Shown here: positions 17,019 through 25,402 of the stretch, one piece after another
Layout of the letters: each line of letters starts with the position of its first letter
How positions within the stretch are numbered: the stretch's first letter is position 1
NCBI GenBank assembly: GCA_910576205.1
Contig: CAJTHL010000008.1
Coordinates: 1 to 64,000 of the forward strand
Length of the DNA: 64,000 nt
Reading direction: 5' to 3'
DNA from: Clostridia bacterium
GTDB taxonomy: Bacteria > Bacillota > Clostridia > Lachnospirales > Lachnospiraceae
Translations under genes and position numbers: made by a program
Notes under the pieces: model-generated
Database searches by the model: none
Told to the model about the DNA's origin: nothing
The model's input: only the letters and a program-made list of their open reading frames with translations

Positions 17019-17828
17019 TTAGACAGGATTCTCCCCATTTGCATCCAACCGCCTGAACCATGCGGCCGCGTCAAAGGAATGGTCTTTGTTTCCCCATGCG
17101 GCAACGCTCATGGACTGGATATCGTAGATGCTGTTGTTTGTGAGTCTGGAAAAGCAGTCCCAGAGCTGAAATACAGTCAGATCCCAGATGGTTAAGATAT
17201 TGAGGGAGGGGCTTCTGTTTGCAACCGCAGACAGAATATTTGCCAGCTCCAGATTTTTGTCTGCCTTTGCCTGCCTGCTTTGTTCCTGGCGGCCTTTGCG
17301 GAGCTTTTTCATGATTTCCAGGGCTTTTTTACTCTTTACGTTGGAAAGATCTTCCCGCTGGTCTGTACGGATGCAGCTTCTAAGGAGAATGCAGCCGCAT
17401 ACCCGGGAATAGTTCTCTTTTGTGATGCGCCCTGTGTCCCGGCCGTCTGCCCGGACTGTGAAACAGAGCTCTTCGGGAGAATACCGGACGGTTTCTTTTA
17501 GAAAGAAGTCCAGGGCATTTTCAAGCAGAGCCGTGGCTGCCTCGTTTAAGAGCAGCAGATCAAAAATGTGCAGTTGGTCTTTTTCCGCCTCCGACAAGGC
17601 TTTGTAGGTTTCCCCAAGTCCTGTCATGGTAAAATAGGTTTCCACGTCCATCAGCAGAAACGCCAGATAATTCTGGTAGGTATCATATCCGATGGCGGAG
17701 ATTTCCCTTAGTGTAGGAGCCGTTATGGCCCCTGCCCCCGGGAGCTTAACAGGATCGGGGGATAAAAGTTCAAAATAGCTTAATCTCAGAATATCACCTG
17801 CCTTTCCTATGGCTCCCTTATTTTCCAA
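17019..17828 (-). CDS. Tail-locus protein, possible tail assembly factor
   Basis: A protein of about 269 residues, mostly helical. A basic segment near residues 175-205 (KALEIMKKLRKGRQEQSRQA) precedes a Trp/Phe-rich C-terminus (NILTIWDLTVFQLWDCF). It precedes the tail tube gene and follows the HU gene. Helical proteins in this slot often act as tail assembly chaperones, but the usual programmed frameshift is not evident. The start is uncertain: TTG at 17828 has no good ribosome site, and a LexA-type box lies only 12 bases upstream. Confidence 0.45.
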   Translation of the reverse strand: MENKGAIGKAGDILRLSYFELLSPDPVKLPGAGAITAPTLREISAIGYDTYQNYLAFLLMDVETYFTMTGLGETYKALSEAEKDQLHIFDLLLLNEAATALLENALDFFLKETVRYSPEELCFTVRADGRDTGRITKENYSRVCGCILLRSCIRTDQREDLSNVKSKKALEIMKKLRKGRQEQSRQAKADKNLELANILSAVANRSPSLNILTIWDLTVFQLWDCFSRLTNNSIYDIQSMSVAAWGNKDHSFDAAAWFRRLDANGENPV

Positions 17829-17839
17829 ATGCCAGAATC

Positions 17840-17851
17840 GAACGGATGTTC
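17840..17851. promoter_or_regulatory. LexA-type (SOS) box upstream of tail structural genes
   Basis: GAACGGATGTTC, flanked as CGAAC...GTTCC, matches the Gram-positive LexA pattern GAAC-N4-GTTC. It lies in the 76-base gap between the HU gene and the first structural gene. On the minus strand it reads CGGAACAT followed by two bases and GTTC, as does the box at 21138. No clear promoter could be placed next to it. Confidence 0.5.
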
Positions 17852-17904
17852 CGTATATTTTCCCGGAAGTTCCGATGGAAAAAATACCGGACGCTGAGAG
17901 AAGA

Positions 17905-18207
17905 TTATAACTTTTCGGAGGATTTTTTGTATCTGGCTGCGTTTTTTACCCGGTTTTTCAAAGTCTCGCTGGTTTTAAAATAGGGATAGACGCATGTCCT
18001 GGCAATGTTGGCTGCGGTTCCCTGCAGGAGGTTTCTGGCATTTTTGGTGATGAGCACAAAAGAGCCTACCTTGGGAAGATCCACGTTTTCCCCGCTTATG
18101 AGCTTTTCTGCCACCAGCTCATAGGAAATGTTATAAATCTCATTAACCGCGTATTCGCTGAGGCCGCTCCGGTGGGCGATCTCTCTGATAAATTCTTTTT
18201 TATTCAT
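17905..18207 (-). CDS. HU/IHF-like DNA-binding protein
   Basis: A protein of 100 residues starting MNKKEFIREIAHRSGLSEYA, the classic HU opening helices. VDLPKVGSFVLITKNARN is the beta-arm segment, and the Lys/Arg-rich C-terminus follows. I take ATG at 18207, which has AAGGAGA seven bases upstream, rather than an earlier frame-extending codon. The start overlaps the end of the polymerase gene by eight bases. HU-like proteins bend and compact DNA. In this operon it probably helps the private polymerase or organises template DNA, since no genome seems to be packaged. The arm lacks the usual Pro tip, so DNA binding may differ from chromosomal HU. Confidence 0.8.
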   Translation of the reverse strand: MNKKEFIREIAHRSGLSEYAVNEIYNISYELVAEKLISGENVDLPKVGSFVLITKNARNLLQGTAANIARTCVYPYFKTSETLKNRVKNAARYKKSSEKL

Positions 18208-21040
18208 TACAATTCTCCTTATATCTTTTAAAATGTATGCCATACAGGCTGATTTCCCCGTCTGCCGCTTCTTCTATATAGGAAGTGTCCGGCTCCAGGT
18301 TCCGGATGAGCCGTATCATGGCTTCGTTTCTGTACCGGAACAGGATATAGAACAACAGTTTGGAAATGTGTGCGTATTTTTTCATATCCGTAAAAGTGAT
18401 TAAGGTAAATAAGGTGTGTGGGTTGATCTTCATTTTCTGAATTGCCGCCGCCAGGTCGTCCCGGTACTGTTCTGTCAATGTATATTTTTCCTGGGGCGTG
18501 TAGTACTCCTTTACCCATACGGCCTGGATGGCGGAAACGGCGTCCTCGCAAAGAGACACGATGCGGCTGGTCTGTTTCCGGTTTACGGACCCTGGGCGAA
18601 ACTCCGGGAAGCGGAAGCATTCCGACAAAGGCAGGGGGTTCCTAACATCAGTTTTTCTGGAGCGGTAGCCGTCAAGCTCTCCCAGCAGGTAGTCCATGGA
18701 AGTCTGATGCCGGGCGTAATTCTTTTTTAGGGGATCATGGTAGCCCTTTGTCTGGGCGATAAATCCAAGGAAGGCCGGCTTGATTGCCCGGTTTTCCTGG
18801 TCGCGCCTGGCCCATTTCTGCTTGATTTCCCTAATCTCCCTGGCTGAGGAGATGTCAAATTCTTTCTTCGCCTTGTCGATCTCGATGCAGCTTAGGACAT
18901 TCAGGATGCAGATATCATGGTATAGCTCCCGGATGGCGTCATAGCTCTCCTCCAAAGGCAGCCCCAGACGGTTGATGGTGTCCCACATAAGGGTATTCAG
19001 CTCCTGGGACAGATTGACGATTTCCCCGATCTTGTTTTCGCTGGTGCGGTAGTCCAGGTCGGCCTTGTCCGCGTTTGTGTAGCATCTGGCGGATTTCCTG
19101 GCGGTTACATGGTTTGCAGGCACCTTAAAGACCTCGTAATTTCTGAGGGCCGCGCGCACCAGAATTTCATTGTCAGAGAGAATCATCTGATCAGAATCGT
19201 AGTCCGCCCCGGAGAGACGCTCCAAAATGTTTTCCCCCACCGCGTTCAGGCAGACGATCTCCTCCGTGAGATTAAAATAGGCATCGATCAGGTCGTGGCG
19301 CGTATTTGTGGAGATCAGAACATTGGAGGTAGAAATATGGGGGCTGCGGCATCCCAAAAGCTTCTTTCCGTAGGGGTAGCGGGTGGTGTGGATGCAGCCG
19401 GGAGGCAGGGAACTTTCCCCTGCGGCCGGGTCAAAAGCCCCTATGGTGTGCAGGAGCATTTCGTAGGGATTTCCAAACAGCACGGAGTAATTGCCATCTA
19501 TGAGGATATGTCCTTTTTTCATGTTTTTCAGATAGGATTTGCAGGTTTCCTTTTTAAAGTCGTAGAAATATTTTGTCCTGGTAAATGCTTTTGCGGCCCG
19601 TAGCATGGTGTAAACAATAGCAAACTTGTCTTCAAACACATTGGACAGCTCTTCATCCTCCTGGGGAGACAGGCGGGAGCAGCGGACATGGTATTTCAGC
19701 ACATCGGGATCAGTGTTTAAGCGGTTTACATAATCCAAAGAGGGCTCCAGCAGACTGCGCACCTCCTCCTGGGAGAGCTGAAGGGTATTTAAGAGCTGGT
19801 AGTGGGCCTGTACCATACGGCCGCTAAAATACCGGGTCTTTTTGTCGTGCTTGACCACAGTAAAAATGGGCTCTATGGAGGCCAGCCACTGGGAAAGGGG
19901 CGCAAATTTCACGTATTTGATGCTGCTGGGCGTAGTGATTAGCTTAATGTCCGCTATGCTTTTGGCAAGGGTGACGGCTTCCGGGTTTAGCTGGGACAGA
20001 TCTGTGATGTGGTTGTCCTTAAACCATTTCCGGATGTTTGTATTAAAGCAGCAGGATTTGAAGAAACGGTTCCTGAGAAGGACCATGCCGCAGCCGCTGT
20101 AGGGCCCCAGGATGCTCCGGTCAATAAGGGACTGGCCGTCAAAGAGGGAATTTACCACCTCCGTACGGCCCTCCCTGGCAACGACACGTTTCCCTTCGTC
20201 CATCTCCACAAGGACGGCATCCTCCAGGAAACGGCTCTCACAGTCCGGGATTACCAGAATGCTTTCCGGCGGAATCCGCAGGGCCCCTATGGCGCTGCTG
20301 GCAGAGAGGGCAATGTAGGATTCCAGGGCGGCCAGATCTACGGCGTCCCCCTGGCGGATATCCAGGCCGCACATTTCCCACTGGTGGAAGGCAGAGTAGA
20401 GCCGTTCGTCCACAAACAGGCATTTCCCCACCCGGGCTGATCCGGATGTCCGCTTCAGACGGACATAGTGGATGCCGTTACAGAAAAATCCCCGGCTGTA
20501 CAGTTCTTCCCGCAGTTCCCGCCTGGTGCAGGCGGTAGCGATGGTTTTCGCCGTGTAAATGGCCTTTCCCTCCTCCTCCACATAGTCAAATCCCTGGGGA
20601 AGCGGGCATTCCGCTGGCTTTTCTGTGGGGGTCTGGACAATAATGCCCACGATCTGGCCGTCCTTTAGGGCAATATTGTCCTGGAAATCCAGCTCTTCCG
20701 GCTGGAATCCCTCGCAGACATACGTGTTTTTCCGCACTTTGTTAAAGTCCTTGCTGCTGTAGAGGAAGGTGACGTTGATAACCTTGTCGCTGTATTCTTT
20801 CCCGTTGCGGGTAAAGGAGAACGCCTCCTTTTTTCCGTAGACCGCCTGTGCGGTTTCCCGCAGCTTTTCCTGGTCCAGACTGTAATCCAGGGCGCTGATA
20901 AAGCGTCTGAGGGCCGGTTCGCCCTGGCTTGTGAAAAGCGAAAAGCCGGCGCCGCCCTGCTCTTTTGTCCGGGTTTGACCCGCCAGGTAGAGATCTTTGG
21001 CGTCGATTGATGGGATGTAGATGGTGGTGGGCGTGTACAT
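18200..21040 (-). CDS. YonO-like single-chain RNA polymerase (two-barrel family)
   Basis: A protein of 946 residues. The motif GADYDSDQMIL at 611-621 places Asp613, Asp615 and Asp617 where two-barrel RNA polymerases bind Mg2+ (DFDGD in most). The preceding segment (RSPHISTSNVLISTNTRHD, from about 565) corresponds to the conserved region before that motif in barrel 2. DGQSLIDRSILGPYSG at 301-316 and the basic segment to 340 fit barrel 1. The length fits SPbeta YonO, a phage DNA-dependent RNA polymerase that works as one chain and is related to eukaryotic RNA-dependent RNA polymerases. Gly is replaced by Ser in the motif. It starts the leftward operon behind AGGAGG, so it probably transcribes the tail genes. 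The assignment is from motif and length; a structural search would settle it. Confidence 0.75.
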   Translation of the reverse strand: MYTPTTIYIPSIDAKDLYLAGQTRTKEQGGAGFSLFTSQGEPALRRFISALDYSLDQEKLRETAQAVYGKKEAFSFTRNGKEYSDKVINVTFLYSSKDFNKVRKNTYVCEGFQPEELDFQDNIALKDGQIVGIIVQTPTEKPAECPLPQGFDYVEEEGKAIYTAKTIATACTRRELREELYSRGFFCNGIHYVRLKRTSGSARVGKCLFVDERLYSAFHQWEMCGLDIRQGDAVDLAALESYIALSASSAIGALRIPPESILVIPDCESRFLEDAVLVEMDEGKRVVAREGRTEVVNSLFDGQSLIDRSILGPYSGCGMVLLRNRFFKSCCFNTNIRKWFKDNHITDLSQLNPEAVTLAKSIADIKLITTPSSIKYVKFAPLSQWLASIEPIFTVVKHDKKTRYFSGRMVQAHYQLLNTLQLSQEEVRSLLEPSLDYVNRLNTDPDVLKYHVRCSRLSPQEDEELSNVFEDKFAIVYTMLRAAKAFTRTKYFYDFKKETCKSYLKNMKKGHILIDGNYSVLFGNPYEMLLHTIGAFDPAAGESSLPPGCIHTTRYPYGKKLLGCRSPHISTSNVLISTNTRHDLIDAYFNLTEEIVCLNAVGENILERLSGADYDSDQMILSDNEILVRAALRNYEVFKVPANHVTARKSARCYTNADKADLDYRTSENKIGEIVNLSQELNTLMWDTINRLGLPLEESYDAIRELYHDICILNVLSCIEIDKAKKEFDISSAREIREIKQKWARRDQENRAIKPAFLGFIAQTKGYHDPLKKNYARHQTSMDYLLGELDGYRSRKTDVRNPLPLSECFRFPEFRPGSVNRKQTSRIVSLCEDAVSAIQAVWVKEYYTPQEKYTLTEQYRDDLAAAIQKMKINPHTLFTLITFTDMKKYAHISKLLFYILFRYRNEAMIRLIRNLEPDTSYIEEAADGEISLYGIHFKRYKENCNE

Positions 21041-21137
21041 AAATTATTCCTCCTAATTGGGTACGTCTGTTTTTATCTCTCCTTATATAATTCTCCGTTT
21101 TTGAGAAGTCTCCCCCTAGAAAACGAAAACAAGTTCG

Positions 21138-21187
21138 GAACATTTGTTCTAAAAAGTGTTGACAGAAAGGAACGTTTGTTCTATAAT
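21138..21187 (+). promoter_or_regulatory. Consensus promoter with two LexA-type boxes
   Basis: TTGACA at 21159-21164 and TATAAT at 21182-21187 are separated by 17 bases, a perfect sigma-70/SigA promoter reading rightward into the sigma-DUF262 gene. GAACATTTGTTC (21138-21149) lies upstream of the -35 box and GAACGTTTGTTC (21170-21181) fills the spacer up to the -10 box. Both match GAAC-N4-GTTC, so bound LexA would block polymerase. A weaker third match, GAAC-N4-ATTC, is at 21203-21214. The upstream box is also about 100 bases before the divergent polymerase gene. No clear leftward promoter is visible. Confidence 0.85.
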
Positions 21188-21297
21188 TGAAGATACCAGA
21201 CAGAACACACATTCCTTAGTAGACATGCTTATTGCCTGAGAGGGCATACCTGAAAGTCTGGAAGTGAAAGATCCGCTGTATGTGGGAATGAAAGGTG

Positions 21298-23010
21298 ATG
21301 GTTGTATTGGGAAAATATGTAGAATTTTATTGCGGGGAAAATAACCGCGAATTGAAAAAGATAGTGGAGCCTGTACTGAGAAATCGCTTCCCCTGGCTGG
21401 CCCAGAAGGATTATGATGATTTTTATTCCATAGCCGCCGAGGTGGTGTGGAATTGTGAGAGGAGGTTTGACGAGAGGCGGATTGGAAACAGGGAGTTTAA
21501 AAGCTATGTGTCTGCCTGCATCCGGAAGCGGATAAAGGCAAGGCTTACGTATATGCACAGGCAGAAGCGGATCTTAAAGGACGGACAGGGCAATCCCGTC
21601 TATGAGATTTCCATGGATGCACCCATTGGCGGGAAGGAGGAACGCTGTATCGCAGAGCTGCTTCCCTCGGGGCTTGACCTGGACGATGTGGTGCTGCGAA
21701 GGATGGGATTTTATGAGGAGCGGGTAAACCGGTATCTGGCAGCTCTGACAAAGACCCAGCGGGAGATTGTGAAGATGAAAATGGAGGGGATTTCTCCCTG
21801 TGACATTCGGAGAAGGCTGGGAATCAGCGATAAGAAGTACGAACAGCAGTGCAGGGAATTAAAATCGTTTGCCAATATCCGCATTTTATTCAGCGCGGAG
21901 GAATACAGAGGATTTAAAGGAGATGAGAGGGATATGAAATTGGTGGAAACAGCGGAAAACGTCAGATCAGATACCATCAGCATTGCTTCTGTGATAAAGG
22001 GCATCGACAGCCACACCCTCCGCTTCGACCATCCTTTCCAGAGGGAATCCGGCCAGTGGACGCCTGCCATGAAGGGCAATCTGATTTCGGATATTTTGCA
22101 GGGAAACAGGCTGTATCCTCTGGTCTTTGCGGAGCAGATTGTAGACGGAAGGGCAGTGATCTGGGATCTGGACGGAAAACAGAGATGCGCCAATGTGTAT
22201 ACCTTCTGTAAAGACGGATATAGGGTGGCGAAGAATATCCGCCGCTGGATAATAAGCTACCAGACCACAGAGAAGGATGAGAAGGGCGTGGAAATCCTGG
22301 ATGAAAACGGATTGCCCAGAAAGACTAAACGGGAGTTTGACATCCGGGGCAGACGTTTTTCCGATCTGCCCCAGGAGCTTAAGGAGAGGTTTTTAAGGTA
22401 TTGTTTCAGCTATGACCAGTATCTGAACTGCTCGGAGGCAGACATCAGCTACCATATGGAGAGGTACAACGACCGAAAGCCCATGACAGTCTCCCAGAGG
22501 GGGATCGCGCTGCTCGGGGCAGAGTATGCCCGCAGGGTGAAAGCCATCGCCAATATGGCGTTTTTCAAGGACATGGGCAATTATAAGATTTCAGAGTTTA
22601 AAAACGGCGTCATCCAGCGGGTGGTAGTGGAAGGTGTGACGGCGGCCTGTTTTAAAGAGGCCTGGGAAAAGGATTTCAACCAGATGTGCAGTTATCTTGG
22701 GGCACATGGAACAGGGGCAGATTTTGACCGGTTTGAAAGCCTGGTAAAAAGGCTTGAGGGGGCCCTGCCAGAAAAAACAGCCCGCCTGTTTAACTCCGGC
22801 AACAGCTTTCTTCTGTTTGGGCTGTTTGCCCGGTTTGCGGAGACAGGCGGCAGGGATGAGAGGTTTGCGCCAATACTGGAAGAAATTTACAGAGATCCTC
22901 AAAAGCCCGGTGGGAGGACGGCGAAGTCGGGGGCGGAAAGGGGTAAATGCGCGGCGACGGCGGAAATGAAGATGCTGGAGAGGCGTCTTAAGGAATATTG
23001 CAGAGGGTAA
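21298..23010 (+). CDS. Sigma-70-like domain fused to DUF262 domain, tail-locus regulator
   Basis: A protein of about 570 residues. Residues 20-92 (DYDDFYSIAAEVVWNCERRF, then a conserved FKSYVSACIRKRIKARL stretch) match sigma-70 region 2. Residues 145-190 (LTKTQREIVKMKMEGISPCD, then IRRRLGISDKKY) match region 4 with a helix-turn-helix. From about 225 to 400 the chain carries DUF262 signatures: HPFQRESGQW, DILQGNRLYPL and DLDGKQR, found in ParB/sulfiredoxin-fold nucleases and GmrSD-type enzymes. The start may be ATG 21298 or TTG 21307. It is divergent from the YonO-like polymerase and under the SOS-type promoter, so it may activate the late genes. The fusion is unusual. Whether the DUF262 half cuts DNA, binds NTP or binds DNA is unknown. 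Confidence 0.75.
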   Translation: MVVLGKYVEFYCGENNRELKKIVEPVLRNRFPWLAQKDYDDFYSIAAEVVWNCERRFDERRIGNREFKSYVSACIRKRIKARLTYMHRQKRILKDGQGNPVYEISMDAPIGGKEERCIAELLPSGLDLDDVVLRRMGFYEERVNRYLAALTKTQREIVKMKMEGISPCDIRRRLGISDKKYEQQCRELKSFANIRILFSAEEYRGFKGDERDMKLVETAENVRSDTISIASVIKGIDSHTLRFDHPFQRESGQWTPAMKGNLISDILQGNRLYPLVFAEQIVDGRAVIWDLDGKQRCANVYTFCKDGYRVAKNIRRWIISYQTTEKDEKGVEILDENGLPRKTKREFDIRGRRFSDLPQELKERFLRYCFSYDQYLNCSEADISYHMERYNDRKPMTVSQRGIALLGAEYARRVKAIANMAFFKDMGNYKISEFKNGVIQRVVVEGVTAACFKEAWEKDFNQMCSYLGAHGTGADFDRFESLVKRLEGALPEKTARLFNSGNSFLLFGLFARFAETGGRDERFAPILEEIYRDPQKPGGRTAKSGAERGKCAATAEMKMLERRLKEYCRG

Positions 23011-23196
23011 GAAACGGCTTTCCAAGCTTATATATGGAAATGACGGAATCTGTCTGGGCATATAGGGGGGAGAAAATAATGCCTTGTATTTCCAGGGGAA
23101 AAATTTTATAATCATATTTAGAACCGGGAGTTTGTATTTTATAGCCGGATTCGTAAAACATATATAGTATTCGGATATTTATGGAGGAGACACAAT

Positions 23197-24741
23197 ATGG
23201 AAGCCATTGACAGACAGGTATGGAAAGAGGAATTGCCGGAATTTAAGGAAATGACTGCCCGGTTTTATGAGGGAACCCTCAGTAAGGGCGAATACAAAGG
23301 ATTTTCGGGGAAATTTGGAAGCTACGCCCAGCGGGGCGGAAAGGCCAGTATGCTGCGTCTGCGTATGCCAGCAGGGCGCCTGACAAAGGAGCGGTTAAAG
23401 TTTACGGCGGATGTAGTGGACAGATACCAGGTATCCTGCGTGCATTTTACCACCTGCCAGACCATACAGCTGCACGATCTGGGGCCGGATACAGTGTGCG
23501 GCATTATGGAGGAAGCCCTTGACGCGGGGATTATCACCATGGGAGGAGGGGGCGATTTTCCCAGAAATGTGATGTGCTCTCCCTTGTCCGGTGTGGAGCC
23601 GGAGGAATATTTTGATGTGCTGCCCTGGGCAGAGGCCGCAGGAGAGTATCTTTTGAGCTTAATCAACGCAAAGAAAATGCCCCGGAAGCTTAAGGTGGCC
23701 TTTTCTAATTCCCCGGCAAATCTGGTGCATGCCACCTACCGGGATCTGGGTTTTGCCGCCACTAAGGACGGGAAATTTGACGTGTACAGCGCCGGAGGAC
23801 TGGGAAATAACGCCAGGCTGGGCGTAAAGGTGGCGGAGGGCATCGGGCCGGAAAAGATACTCTATTATATAAAGGCCATGTGGCTGACTTTCTGCGCCTA
23901 CGGAAACTATGAGAACCGTGGAAAAGCCCGTACCCGTTACATGCAGGAAGCTCTGGGCGGGGCGGAGAATTATAAGAACGCTTACCTTGAAAAGCTTAAG
24001 GAGGTTGTGGACTCCGGGGAAAATCTCGACGTATGGCCCAGGGCGGAGGCCGTGGCAAAGTCCGGCGACGGCACAGAGATTTCCGGCCCCCGGATTCTGC
24101 CCCAGAAGCAGAAAGGGCTTTACACCGTGGTCTGGCATCCCTTAGGGGGACTTCCCAGCGTGGAAAACCTGTGTGCATTAAGCGACACGGTACAGGATAT
24201 AGAGGAGGCGGAACTGCGCCTGGGGCCGGATGAGACGGCCTATATTGTCAATCTCACTGGAAAAGAGGCCCAGAAGGTATTGGAGATCACCGGCGACGGC
24301 GCTTCGACGCCCTTTGAAATGACCGTAAGCTGTATCGGCGCGGGAATTTGTCAGATCGGCCTTCGCGATTCCCAGAGTCTTCTTAGGGCATGCGTGAAGG
24401 CCGTGCGGGAGGCCGGATTTCCCCATAACGCCCTTCCCCAGATGCATATTTCCGGCTGTCCTTCCTCCTGCGGTACCCACCAGACAGGCGTCATGGGCTT
24501 TCGGGGGGCATCCAGAGCCGTGGACGGGAAGTCCCAGCCTGCATTTATGCTGTATATTAACGGGGAGGAACGCCAGGGCCAGGAAGCCATGGGCCGCGAG
24601 CTTGGCGCCATACTGGCAGACAGAATCCCGGAATTTGTGGTGAAGCTTGGAAAAACCGTGGCAGAGAGCGGCCTGGATTTCACCGCCTGGAACCAAAAGA
24701 ATCCTAAAGCCCTGGAGGCTGTGGCGGCGGAGTATCTGTAA
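23197..24741 (+). CDS. Siroheme nitrite/sulfite reductase
   Basis: A protein of 514 residues with two ferredoxin-like half domains and two catalytic domains. The [4Fe-4S]-siroheme cysteines are visible: Cys379 and Cys385 in CIGAGIC, and Cys421 and Cys425 in GCPSSC. The N-terminal half has the usual conserved VHFTTCQTIQLHDL motif of the parasite domain. It reduces nitrite to ammonium or sulfite to sulfide with six electrons from ferredoxin or a similar donor; sequence alone does not tell which. GGAGG precedes the ATG. It stands apart from the tail locus and lies before ispF. No siroheme synthesis genes are in the window. Confidence 0.85.
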   Translation: MEAIDRQVWKEELPEFKEMTARFYEGTLSKGEYKGFSGKFGSYAQRGGKASMLRLRMPAGRLTKERLKFTADVVDRYQVSCVHFTTCQTIQLHDLGPDTVCGIMEEALDAGIITMGGGGDFPRNVMCSPLSGVEPEEYFDVLPWAEAAGEYLLSLINAKKMPRKLKVAFSNSPANLVHATYRDLGFAATKDGKFDVYSAGGLGNNARLGVKVAEGIGPEKILYYIKAMWLTFCAYGNYENRGKARTRYMQEALGGAENYKNAYLEKLKEVVDSGENLDVWPRAEAVAKSGDGTEISGPRILPQKQKGLYTVVWHPLGGLPSVENLCALSDTVQDIEEAELRLGPDETAYIVNLTGKEAQKVLEITGDGASTPFEMTVSCIGAGICQIGLRDSQSLLRACVKAVREAGFPHNALPQMHISGCPSSCGTHQTGVMGFRGASRAVDGKSQPAFMLYINGEERQGQEAMGRELGAILADRIPEFVVKLGKTVAESGLDFTAWNQKNPKALEAVAAEYL

Positions 24742-24772
24742 ATTGTGATGAGGAACAAAAACAGGAGGATAT

Positions 24773-25375
24773 ATGAGAGCAGGCATTGGATATGATGTCC
24801 ACAAGCTGGTGGAAGGCCGGGAACTGATTCTGGGCGGCGTAAAGATAGAATATGAGAAAGGGCTTCTGGGCCATTCGGACGCGGATGTGCTGGTGCATGC
24901 CATTATGGATGCCCTGCTGGGAGCGGCGGCCCTGGGGGATATCGGGCAGCATTTCCCGGATACAGACGAGAGATACCGGGGGATTTCCAGCATAAAGCTT
25001 TTGGAGCATGTGGGAAACCTGCTGGAGGAATCCGGTTTTGTGGTGGAGAATATAGATTCGGTTATAATCGCCCAGCGGCCCAGAATGGCAGGCCATATTC
25101 CGGCTATGCGGGAAAATATTGCCCGGGCGCTGGGGGTTCTGAAAGAGCAGGTCAGCGTAAAGGCCACTACGGAGGAGGGGCTGGGATTTACGGGTAGCGG
25201 GGCCGGAATCTCCGCCCAGGCCATCTGTTCCCTGGCGTCCGTAGAAGAATACCTGTCCATGCTGCCAGGCGGCGGCTGTATGGGGCACGGGAACGCAGCC
25301 TGTCCGTCGGAGGGCGGCTGTATGGGACATGGAGACGGCGGGTGCTGTGGCGGGAGCTGCGAAACTGGTGAATAA
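24773..25375 (+). CDS. ispF: 2-C-methyl-D-erythritol 2,4-cyclodiphosphate synthase with Cys/His-rich tail
   Basis: A protein of 200 residues. The first 155 are a normal Isp[12 protein letters not shown] with the zinc-binding Asp and His, [20 protein letters not shown], and [12 protein letters not shown]. The enzyme makes the cyclic diphosphate of the MEP isoprenoid pathway. The family is usually about 155-160 residues. Here 40 residues are added that are almost only Gly, Cys, His, Met and acidic residues ([17 protein letters not shown] and a similar repeat). The tail looks like a metal-binding extension. The ribosome site is AGGAGG. It is followed closely by an acetyltransferase gene. Confidence 0.92.
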   Translation: MRAGIGYDVHKLVEGRELILGGVKIEYEKGLLGHSDADVLVHAIMDALLGAAALGDIGQHFPDTDERYRGISSIKLLEHVGNLLEESGFVVENIDSVIIAQRPRMAGHIPAMRENIARALGVLKEQVSVKATTEEGLGFTGSGAGISAQAICSLASVEEYLSMLPGGGCMGHGNAACPSEGGCMGHGDGGCCGGSCETGE

Positions 25376-25402
25376 TTAGCCCAAAAACAATGGAGCAGAA
25401 AA

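Noticed and set aside
24178-25260. Minus-strand frame opposite sulfite reductase and ispF
   Set aside because: It overlaps two recognised genes on the other strand and has no family features.
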